In this document: in pieces, positions 23,701 to 35,700 of the stretch | How the letters are laid out: each line of letters begins with the position of its first letter | How positions within the stretch are numbered: the first letter of the stretch is position 1 | NCBI GenBank assembly: GCA_028551475.1 | Contig: CM052362.1 | Span: 7,501,354-7,565,353, forward strand | Length of the DNA: 64,000 bases | Source: Casuarina equisetifolia | Lineage: Eukaryota > Streptophyta > Magnoliopsida > Fagales > Casuarinaceae | Direction: 5' to 3' | Translations under genes and position numbers: made by a program | The notes under the pieces: model-generated | The model's database searches: none | The model's input: only the letters and a program-made list of their open reading frames with translations | Told to the model about the DNA's origin: nothing

Positions 23701-26700
23701 CTGGTAAATGTCTTTTTGGAACGTTTGGAGTTTTCCAAATTCTGGTTATGTTTGAAAGGTGGCCCATATGTAGCTGATCATTAAGTCTCCTCCATAGGTT
23801 GTTCACAGAAAGTCCCTCTTCAACTTCCTTCGTCAATTAATGCATAGTTATGGACTATATTTGTAGAATGTTTGACAAATCTGGTTGCTTCAAGGTTCTC
23901 TTAGCTGGTGAGGTTCATATACCTAAAGACCTGTTCTGGAAGTAGGATACAAATAGGAAGTCTAGATCCGACTAACCTTGCCAGTTTACTGACTCTTTAA
24001 GATGTCATATATCATCAACTCAACCTGACACAGCTTGAGACTATCTTCTATGTCTCTTACTTCGGTAAGTGGTACTAAACCAGTTAAATTTTACTTATTT
24101 TATTATTTTGTGGCAGTAGCTTTTCAAATAATGGTTAAAATTCACCAAAAGTTACAGGTCAATATGCGGGAAGGAAATGATATTCGTAGAGACAAATCCA
24201 TTAAAGCTTTGTGGCAAATACTTGAACCTATAAGGTACTAAAGATCTTAAACAAAGTAGCCTGCTCTTGCTGTTGTGACAGTCACTTTTATCAACTGCTA
24301 TGTTTTCATACTTTAATCTTGTATGAAATGTAAACACTTCCACCTTCTAGCCATAGTACAAGAGTGTAGTATCGTGTAGACACACATTTACTGCTTTCAT
24401 CCAAGATCTTTTTTAATAAAACATTGTCTTGTTTATGCTTAGGCTTTTAACGTATATTTAGATGAAAAATGTCCTTTTGGGCTCCAAGTTCTTCCTTGAA
24501 CTAAATTAAAAATGGGCTCTATAGATCAGCAGCTATCGTCAAATAATCTCTTTCTTCTTCTTCTACTTCTCTTCTTCCTTTTTTTTTCATTATAAAATAA
24601 AGTGGGGGAAAAAAAAAACTAAACTAAACAAATTTGATGGTGGGGGTTCTAAATTTTTCAGAACTGTGCCTTCAGGATTTATGCTTTGTCAAGTTGGGGA
24701 TTAGAAAAGTCTATTTGGAAGAATCCATTGCTGTGATCTACAGTCCATAGAATCTTTTTCGTTCCTGTGGCTGTAATCTTGTTTCTGGCTTAATTCTGTT
24801 TTAGTACTATAGATATTTATGCACCTTGATAGTCAAAATATGTATACACCTACGCCTAAAATAACACTCACAATCTTAGTTCTGTTTCTTTCACGTAATG
24901 ATGGAGTGTTATCAGTGTTCCTACAAAAATTATTGTTACACATGATATCCTTCAGAGTAGTTAATTGTATATGATTAAACAACCATTAGACTAGCTTTCA
25001 GTCCAAGTTTAGTCAAAGTTAGCAAAAATCTGACAATCAATTTACATGTAATTTGCTTAATTATTAATTGTCTATCATTTGGGTCTTGAGTATCATGGTT
25101 ACTTTATTTTCCTTAACTTTTTGTTTCTTTTTCAGTGTAAGAGGGGAAATATGAAATTAAGATTAGTGCATATGTGAAGTTTTATTATGCATGTCTCTTG
25201 AAGTAATCTGCAGTTACTATTGTGTGTGTTACAGCTCTTTTCTCTGGTTAAGTACTCCAAATATGTGAAATGTCGCATCTTGTGTTTTCAAATTTCTTAT
25301 CAATCAATTTCATGATATGTTGAAGAAGCGCATGATTCAAAAGATGGACTCTATATTGTCTTATATGTCCAACTTCGTGAGAGTTTCTTTCTCCTATTTG
25401 GGTGTCTATAAATCTTCTGGTGGAGTTAGTCACCCTAACATAGTTACGTAGAGGTAGTGGTTATGGTCTGTCATACTGCAGAGAAATTTCCTGGATTATA
25501 CTATTTGAGATTCGGTGCTCTTGGCTACTGATCTTCCAAGACAAACGAACTATCTTTTGATGGAGTTTGCATCAGATTTTGTAACTTAAAGAGCCATTAA
25601 AACTTCTTTTTCACATAAGCATTCTATCTCTGGACTTGTTTTCTTATTCTGCAAGTGCAACAATGAAGGCGTTAGATCAAGGTAGGCAGACAAGTATAGA
25701 CAAGAAGAGTTTTGGCTTCTATTGCATTTCTACTGCTACCACACCTTGAGACTGACGCAGGTCTGAGTGTAACTGACTGGGTGGATGTAAAACTGGTTAG
25801 TATTCTCTTTTTGCTATCCTTCCTACCCAATGTTGTACCATTTGGGATTTACACCATCATCTTTTACATCCTCGTGATCATTTAGGGCTTAGTCAAAGAC
25901 ATGCTGCAATTATAGATAAGGATTCACACCATGATATTCAACACCCACGTTGGACTTCTATTTTTTAGTCTACCAAAGACTCCTGCAGGTGTCCTAGCAT
26001 GAACTTCAGAACAAACCTGAGCTCTAGTCTCTCCAGCTAGTGTAATTTTTACGTAGTTACTATGAGATCTTAACAGAAGTTTTTAAAAGCATCTGCTTGA
26101 GGATTATTTGCTGATAGACAGGCTTCTGGAGAGGCAATCTTTTGGCAATCTTTCTACCCATGTAATGGAGATAGGTTTATGGGGGCAAATGGAGGCTCAG
26201 AGACGATGGTTCTTCAAGTCCTCAGGATTCCATAGTACTTCCATTTACCCTAAAGCTGTTGTCATCCAACTTAAATTCCCATTCCCCCTCAAAATAAAAA
26301 AGAAAAGGAAGCAATGACCAAATTGATAACTAAGTAACCGGTTTGCAATTGAGGCCCTCAAAATTTTGAAAGGACATGGCTAGATCTGGCTTATAAAGCC
26401 GAGTGGCACTGTATTTCTCGCGCTTTCACTATTCTTATGGTATCCAAACAATAAACTTTACTTCGTGGTTTGAAAAATGCAATGTATTTTGTTTTGTAGT
26501 TTCTGTAAGTTAGTGCAATGTAGAAATCCTTGCAGAACTACACATTGACTACTTAAATTCGTAACTGCCATATGATCTCCCCAAAAAAAATAAAATCTTT
26601 TGCATTTCCTAACTGTTGGTTTTACGTCTTGTAGATTTAAATGTTTATGCACTAGTGAGGCATTTTCAGTGCACAAACTTAAACTTGGAAACTCTTCCAA

Positions 26701-29700
26701 TGCACCCACATTTGGTTGGATTTTTAACTAATGTTCAAAGGCTTATATCTTTTAGGAGATTTATACGAGGGAAACGAAAGAATGCAAGTTTCAGATCTTA
26801 ACAACTGGAAGACAATGTTAAGCTATTAAAGTAGCTGAAAAAGTTGGGTCAGAAAGTAAAATTCATAGACATTTTGCCTTTTTGGGTCATTAGAAAACTT
26901 AAGAAATTTTGAGGTATTTAATTGAGAAGTCCTTAAAGAATTTGATAGTAGTTGTTTTCTTCACCATCTATGAATTGTGTACTGGGTTTTTCCATTTAAA
27001 GTGTTAATTTGCCGTCCTAGTAGCTTTATACCATGTGATGACTATTGACAATCATTATCAGAAAAAACCACGGGTCATTGCCCTCTCTCTTTCTATGAGG
27101 TCGAAAAGGCATATTTTTTTTAAGGTTTCTAGTGAGACTATCGAATGTAGTGGCTAACAATATGTTGGATGTAGATTGCGTCAAACAACTTTTCAGGTGC
27201 AAATGATCAAGGAGAAAGGGGAAAATGAGGATTTTAGGCCCAAGGTGGTGCAGTAGAGCTTGACTTTCTCTGTCATTGTTGCTGGAGTAAGTATGTATAA
27301 GCCTTAGACCATTTTTGGCACTATCCTTAAGGTAAATCAACCTTCATCAAAAGAAAGAATTGAACAAAGATTCCTAATGACCCTGGAAATGCCTTGCCTT
27401 CCCCTAAGTTGCTAGATCATTCTTGATTTCCTTGTGCCTGTTGTCTTGCCTATTTAATTTGCATCTTCCATTGAAAGGTAGTTTGTCGTCTAGGAAAAAT
27501 ATGACAAATGTGATGAAGACGTAATTTTAATCTATTAGTATTAGACACGATTTGCTTTTAACCAATTGAGCTATTATTTCACAAGCTATTTGAACCCTTT
27601 TGACCTTTTGTTGGCTGTTTTGCACCTTCCTGCTGTATGGCAATTTTGGAGCAGGACCTCTGGATCACTAATTGATTCAAATGCTCTTCACCGAACAATG
27701 GAGGAAACGGTGAATAGAATGAGGGCAACTGATTTCTGTGTCCTTATTTGTCACTTCCCACATTTTTATGTATTCTGTTGCCTCCCCTACCACCCCCACC
27801 TATCCTTCCCGGCATGTTCTTTCTAGCTTTAGAAGTTGCAAGAAAACAGTGTCAGGATCTTGAATTGCTATTGCATCTGCCTTACTAACAGGAGAGATCC
27901 TGTTTGAACAATATCTGAATAGTAACAGTGTTAGAAAAAACTACAAAGTCCTCACCAGAAGGCCATATTTACTTCCTTACATTTCCATGATAAAGTCGAG
28001 CATTTGGCTGAGTTTTGACCTTCAAATTTAAACTTTTCGGAATAAAGTTTGGTTTTCAACTAAGACTCTTGTTTACAGGATGAGTTTGACAATTCTATTG
28101 AAAATATTAGTTGTATAGTCTACAAATTTCATCCTAGGTTCTTGACTTTTGCAACATTATAGTATATTTTTTGAAACATTCATCTGAACCATAATAGTAT
28201 AATTTTTGGACACTAAATTGTGCAGAACATCCGGGTAATAAGTTGGGTTTCTTGTAGCTGGCCTTACGCGTGAACCTTCTATTATCATATACACAAGGTC
28301 ACACTTCTGGATGCTCCAAATCCAAGAGATAACGGTTTGCGTCTGATCTGACTTATAGTCTAGGTCAGTTCCCCCTTAACCAATTGATTTTAGCATGCAT
28401 GTTTAGGACCAGTGATCACATAGTATTGATGCTACACATTGTTCCACTTGAATCTGTTCTTGTGTTCCTATTTGTGCATGATTGCTCGTGGATGCACAGA
28501 TTTCATATGGTTCATTTGATGGTTAAAAACATCTACGTTATTATGTATCTTGTTTTCTTAGTTCTCTCACGGTTGGTTCTGTTTCCCTTATCAACTGTTG
28601 GAGCAAGACATGACAATAGCTAGTACATATGCTTCTATTGGTGCAGGAAATGATTGAGCAGTTAAGTAAATAATGTACCTTGGCTTCGGAAGTAGCATTG
28701 CATTGCGGGTGTTGTTCCTCTTTTGCTTTGTTGTAACGCCCGATAACAGATTTCATGCTGAGAAAAAAACCAGATTATGTAAGAGTAAAGGAGCATAAAT
28801 GGATTTTCTCACGGGTCCTTGACATAAGACGACTGAAATAATCACTGATACAAAAGCAGTATAAATCCTTTTGGCCGGCTAGAACGAAGCAGCAAATGAA
28901 CGCAAATAAGTCATAGCTGAAGCAAGAAAAGAACCGAGGATCTTATTGCGCACTTGATTAGTTGACGTGTTTTGTCATTCAATTTGGTAAGACTTAGAAA
29001 TGGAACCTCAGTAAATGTACTGTCTTCTTAGTACTAGGGAACAAAGGGATAGTGACAGATACAAGAAAGTTGGAAGGGTTTTCGGCTCATAGTCAGTTTT
29101 GTGTTGAAACCCCTTTCTAATCAAATGAAGAATGCGTGGGACAACTGAGCGTGGCCGGGTGTGTTCAACCGCATGTTTACTTCTAGGGAATGTGACACTA
29201 CCATTTCTCAACTCCCTATCAACCGAAGGTATTGAACAGGGCCTGTTTTTCTTTTCTTATCTTTTTTTGTTTTCTTTTTTGTTAAAAGAAAAAAAAAAGC
29301 CAGGAATTGTTGCCCCTAGCAAACTCCAAAACAACCAGTTAAATAGCAAATGCGTGAGTTCCCAACTAGTTTAGACCATGTCAGCCAAGCTAATCATTCA
29401 CTATCACTGCCCATCAACTCTCTTTTCTATGCCTAATTTTTTCTCTGTAAGCAGGTGTTAATAGCAATTGAAATTCTAAAATGGTGCTCTGTAGCCGTGG
29501 ATTGAAGAAATCAAAAGCTACTTGATTGCAGCAACGTGGGCGGATGACTGCAATGGCCTTTTTCTATATTGTTTACTTCGGTATCTAAGCCCACAAGAGG
29601 CATCACCATGTTTGATAAGATCTTCATAGATGAGGTTGTGGGGATTGAAGTTGGCAGTGTGGCCTTGGCCCGGGTCTTTAAAGAGAAAGAGGCTCTAAAC

Positions 29701-32700
29701 GACAAAGTCTTAGGAACATACAAAAGTAAACCAAAAGGTAACTAATGCAGGACATCCTGTAATTACACTCGTCTAACTTTAAACGACTAGTGAGCAAGAC
29801 CTGCCCATCGTATGGCCTAGGGTCGGACAACACTCCGTTAAGAAGCATGGGAGCGGACATGACAACGTTATATGACCTATAATAGAGGATACTGAAACCT
29901 ATTTTAGAGGGGGGAAGAATATGATTTAAAAACTATTAAGATAAGGTATTAGGTGTCTTTAATGGGCTCAAATAATTTACTATCAAAGGTAGTCTTGTTC
30001 TTCAAGGTTTGTAATCGTATACATTTTGTTGCAAAAGTAGTTCAAAGTTGTGTGCTCTAAAGTATTGTAGAAGTGTGAATTCTTCGTAGAGTAACAAGAA
30101 TTTGTGTGGTAGGTTGTTGAGAAACTGTTCTCCAAGAGTTTAGTGAATACTCTCCTTGACTCGCTGGTTAAAAGAAAGTGAATGTAGGTATCAAGTGGCA
30201 GTGAAGAGCCTCCTAAACTAGTTAGTTAAAAGCAAGTGAATATAGGTGTCAAGTAGTCTTGGGCCAAACCACTTAAGATATCGTATGCCTATGCTTGCTT
30301 GCCTTCTAATATCTCAAATTTGTATTGTGAATTTAATTGTGGAATTATATCATCATGCTTGTATTGCTTAAGTAAATAATAATAACAAATCCATTCTAGA
30401 CAGCATGTAATGCATTTAAAAAAATTAATAATTCAACTTAAAACCTAACTCAAATCTTCTTATGGGTTACCATTAGGACCAGCAATGGATGTCAAAGTTT
30501 GGTGCTCCAATGGATCTTATAACCTACAGTAGATTAGTGTGGCAGCAGACCAGCCTTGTGCGATTGTGAGCTACGACAAACTACAATTATTTGATGGCAT
30601 TAACTATAGACGTTACAAGAATATAAAGAGAATTATCATAGGGCAAAGATACAAGTATATGGACCAAGGTAGAAAAAGAATGCAATGAACCAAAATTTTA
30701 CGGTTGTGAAAACATGATCTATTGTGGTAAACGTACTACTGAGAATATAACAAGGTTTCTTCACGCTAAACTTCGAAAGACGCGTGCGAAAAACGTGAGT
30801 CATATATGAGGGGACCAAGAAAGTGAAGGATTTAAATGCATGTTCATGACTATGAGCTATTCATTTCGAATAATTCAAAAACGATGGGATAAATGCTTTA
30901 TAGGTTTAGACACTTTTGAACTAAAACTATTAGGAATGGTTAGCCAAATGAAGCTAAGAACATAGGAATAGGGGAGGCCAAGGGCTTAGACATTTAGCCC
31001 TAGATGAGCTGTTAGGATTACTAAAAACGCAAGAACTCCAATGAATAGGAGAGAGAAGAAGAGAGAAAGAGAGAGAACAGAAAGTGGCATAACACTAAAA
31101 GCTATCTAAAGAAAATTACTTTTTATATATTGATGAGGATAAATTTGCTATGTTCACTAGAAGATTTGGGGGGTTCAGGGGGGAAAGAAAGGGGAGGAAA
31201 AAACAAAAAACAAAATAAAAAGAAAGAACTATATGATCCAAAGGATAATATTTGTTTTGATTGTAGAAAACCTAGCCATATGAAGGCTAATTGTTGCATG
31301 ATTAGAAAAAATGAACTTAAAAATTTAAAGAAGGTGATGGTGACTACATATGATCATAAAGACGCATCAATTGAAGGAGAGAAAAGTGAAGAAATGGCAA
31401 ATGTATGACTAACGGTTGTAGATGAGAGAAAATGATACTCTATCCTAAATGAGTTGTTAGGATTCTTAAAAACATGACCTTTAGATGAAAAGGAGAGAAA
31501 AAGCTATCTAAAAAGGAAGAGTTTTTATAATTTGATGAGGACAAATTTGTTATGTTTACTAGAAGATTTACGGGCTACATAGTAAAGAAAAGGGGAAAAG
31601 ATGAAAAACAAAATAAAAAGAAAGAAGTTAAAAATTTAAAGAAGGTGGTAATGATTGCATATGATGGTAAAGACACATCAATTGAATAAGATGAAAGTAA
31701 AGAAATAGAAAATATATGTCTAATGACTATTGATGAGAAAAAAAAAAAAAAGAATATTCTACCCTTAGATGAGTTGTTAGGTTTTTTAAAAGCACATGAC
31801 CTCTAGATGAATAGGAAGAGAAAAAGAGAGAACAAAAAGAAGCATAGCACTAAAAGCTATCTAACGAAAATTAATTTTTATATATTGATGATGACAAATT
31901 TGCTATGTTTGCTAGAAGATTTAGGAAAGAAAGGAAAAAAAAAAAAAGAACAAAATAAACAAAATAAAAAGAAAGAATCATATAATCCAAGGGATAACAT
32001 TTGCTCTGAGAGTAAAAATCCTATCCATGTGAAGCCATAATAGTTGCATGATTAGGAAAAAAAGAACTACAAATTTAAAGAAGGTGAAGCAACTAAATGA
32101 GATGATAAAGACACATCAATTGAAGAGGAGAAAAGTGAAAAAATAGCAAATGTATGTCTAATGGTTGTAGGTGAGAAAAAGAATATTATGCCCCTAGATG
32201 AGTTGTTAGGATTCCAAAAAACACATGAACTCCAGAGGAATAGGAGAGAAAAAGAGATTGAAGAAAAAGAGGCATAACTTTAAAAGCTACCTAAGACAGT
32301 AAAACTTTTATAAGTTGATGAGGACAAAGTTGCTATATTTGTTAGAATATTTGAGGAGGTTGATAGGAAAGAAAAGGAAGAAAAAATGAAAAATGAAAGA
32401 AAATGAAATAAGTATATGATCTAAGGGATAACATTCATTATAAGAGTAGAAAAAATAGGCATGTGAAAGCCAATTATTGTAGGATTAGGAAAAAGGAACT
32501 TAAAAATTTAAAGAAGCTTATGATGACTACATGTGATGATAAGGATACATCAACTAAAAGGGAGGAAAGTGAAGAAATAGTAAATGGACACTTAATCGCT
32601 ATAGATGAAAGAAAATGATATTCTACCCCTAAATGAGCTATTAAGCTTCTAAAAAACACATGAACTCTAGATGATTAAGAGAGGGAAAGGGGGGGAAAGA

Positions 32701-35700
32701 ACAACAAAAGGCATAGCGTTAAATGTTATCTAAAGAAGAATAATTTTTATAATTTTATGAGGACAAATTTACCATGTTTGTAAAAAATTTAGGAGGTTCA
32801 ATAGGAAAAAAACAGAAAAAAAATAAAATAAAAAGTAAGGCCTCTATGTTTTAAGTGTAGAAAATCTATCCATGTGAGTCCCAATAGTTGCATGACAAGG
32901 AAAAAAGGAACTTAAATTTTAAAATAGGTGATCATGACTACATGTAATGATAAAGACACATCAATTGAAGAGGAAGAAAATGATGAAATAGCAAAGATAT
33001 GTCTAATGGTTGTAGATGAGGAAAAAGAATATTCTAACCCTAGATGAGATGTTAGGATTCTTAAAAACAAATGAACTCTGGATGAATGGGAAAGAAAAAG
33101 AGAACAAAAAAGGATATACCACTAAAAGCTATCTAAAAAAAGCAAAACTTTTATAATTTGATCAAGACAACTCTACTATGTTTGCTAAAAGATTCGGGAG
33201 GTTAAATAGGAAAGAAAAAGGAAAAGAAGCAAAAAAGAAACAAAATAAAAAAAGAAAGAAGGATAACATCTATTTTGAGTTTAGTAAACCTATACATGTG
33301 AAGCCCAATATATGCATAAGTAGGAAAAAAGAACTTAAAAATTTAAAGAAAGTGATGATAAAGACACATCTATTAAAGAGGGAAAAATGAAGAAATAGTG
33401 AATGAATGTCTAATGGTTGTAGATAAGAAAAAAGAATATTCTACCCATCTATTAGTTGTTAGGATTTTTAAAAACATATTTACTCCATATGAATTGGAAA
33501 GAAAACAAGAGAGAAAAAATGGTATAGCACTAAAAGCTATTGAGAAAAGAAAAATTTTTATAATTTGACCAAGATAACTCTACTATGTTTGCTAAAAGAT
33601 TTGAGAGGTTAAATAGGAAAGAAAAGGGAAAAGAAACAAAATAATAAAATAGAAAGAAAGAATTGTATGATCAAGGGATATCACTTGTTTTGATTCTAGA
33701 AAACCTGTTCATGTGAAGTCCAATATTTCTGTGGGTAGGAAAAAAAATTAAAAATTTAAAGGAGGTGACGGTGACTAAAAGTGAATAAATAGCAAATGTA
33801 CATCTAGTAGATGTAGATGATAAAAATATATATATATATTTTACACCTAGATGAGGTGTTATGATTTTTAAAAACACTTGAAATCTAGATGAAAAAGAAA
33901 GAAAAAAAGAAAAAAAAAAAACAAAACAAAAAGAAGCATAGCACTAAGAGCTCTCTAAAACGCATAATTTTTATAATTTGATGAGGACAAATTTGCTATG
34001 TTTACTAGAAGCTTTGGGGGGTTCAATTGAAAAGAAGTGGGAAAAAATGAAAAGCAAAACAAAAGAAAAGAACTCTACAATTGAAGGGATAACATTTATT
34101 TTGAATGTAAAAAACCTAGGCATGTTAAGGCCAATTGTTGCATCATTAGGAAAAATGAAGTTAAAAGAAGGTGATGATAAAGACATCAACTAAAGGGAGG
34201 AAAGTGAAGAAATAGTGTATGTCTAATGGCCATAGAGGGGAGAAAATGATATTACACTCCTAGATGAGTTGTTAAGATTCTTAAAAACACATAACTTTTA
34301 AATGAATAGAAAAGAAAATTTTATCTAAAAAGGAATAATTTTTATAATTTGATGAGGATAAATTTGCTATGTTTACTAGAAGATTTGGGAGTTAAATAGG
34401 AATAAATAAAAAAGAAGGAAAAAAAAAAAAAATAAAAAGAAAGGACTTAAATATTTAAAGACAGTGGTAGTGACTAGACGTGATGATAAAGATACATCAA
34501 ATGAAGAAAAGGAAAGAGAAAAAAATAGCAAATATATGTCTAATAGCTATAGATGAGGAAAATAATATTTTGCTCATAGATGAGCTTTTAGGATTCTTAA
34601 AAACACATGACCTTTAGATGAACATGAGGGAAAAAAAAAAAGAGCAAAAAGAAGAACAATGCTAAAAGTTATTTGAAAAGGCAAATTTTTATAATTGATG
34701 AGGACAAATTTGCTATGTTTGCTAGAGTGTTTGGGGGGTTTAGTAACAAAGAAAAGGGAAAAAAAACACAAAAGAAAATAATAGAACTATATGGCCAAGG
34801 GGATAACATCTATTTTGAGTGTAGAAAACCTAGGCATGTGAAGGCCAATTGCTGCATGATTAGGAAAAAGGAACTTAAAAATTTAAAGAAGGTGATAATG
34901 ATTGCATTTGATGACACATCAACTAAGGGGGAGGAAAGTGAAGAAAAGCAAATGTATGTCTAATGGCTATAGATGAGAGAAAATTATATTATTCCCTTAG
35001 AGGAGTTGTTAGGATTCTTAAAAACATATGAACTCTAGATGAATTAGAGAGAAATAAAGAAAAAACAAAAAGAGGCATAGCACTACAAGCTATCTAAATA
35101 ACACTAATTTTGATAATTTGATGATGACAAATTTGCTATGCTTGCTAGAAGATTTGGGGGGTTCAATAGGAAAGAAAAGGGAGAGGGAGGAGGAACAAAA
35201 AAACAAGGTAAAAAGAAAGAACTCTATGATCCAAGGGATAACATTTGTTTTGAGTATAGAAAATCTATCCATATGAAGCCCCAATGGCTGCATGATTAAG
35301 GAAAAAGAACTTAAAAATTTAAAGAAGGTGATGATGAATGTTTGTGATGATAAAGACATATGAACCAAAAAGGAGGAAAGTGAAGAAATAGTAAACACAT
35401 GTCTAATGGAAGTAGATGAGGGAAAAAAAAATATTGAGGTAAATGATTCATTTTATGCTTAAAGTATTTGCACAAATAAAGTGCAAATTTTTTCTCATGA
35501 ACTTATTGATTATCCTAACAATAAAAAAAGAAAAAAAGAAAAAGAAAGAAGAAGTAGAATAAGGCAAAAAAAGAAATGTGATATTTTGCAATTAAAAATG
35601 ATAATTTAGATCTAAAATGAATATGTTAAATGAAAAAACAGAAATTTTATCAGTAGAAATGAAGAAATTAAGCTTACAGTTTCAACCTTACTACTGAAAA

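Noticed and set aside
28541-28678. Continuation of exon 2 reading into [17 protein letters not shown], resembling a K-box
   Set aside because: Exon 2 ends at a clear donor at 28679 with the canonical 79-bp length, and the true K-box start is at 19775. The likeness is chance intron translation.
31130-34963. Many lysine-rich frames with CCHC knuckles as a family of small zinc-finger genes
   Set aside because: They are repeated units of a copia gag segment; the neighbouring gag core and integrase confirm the element.
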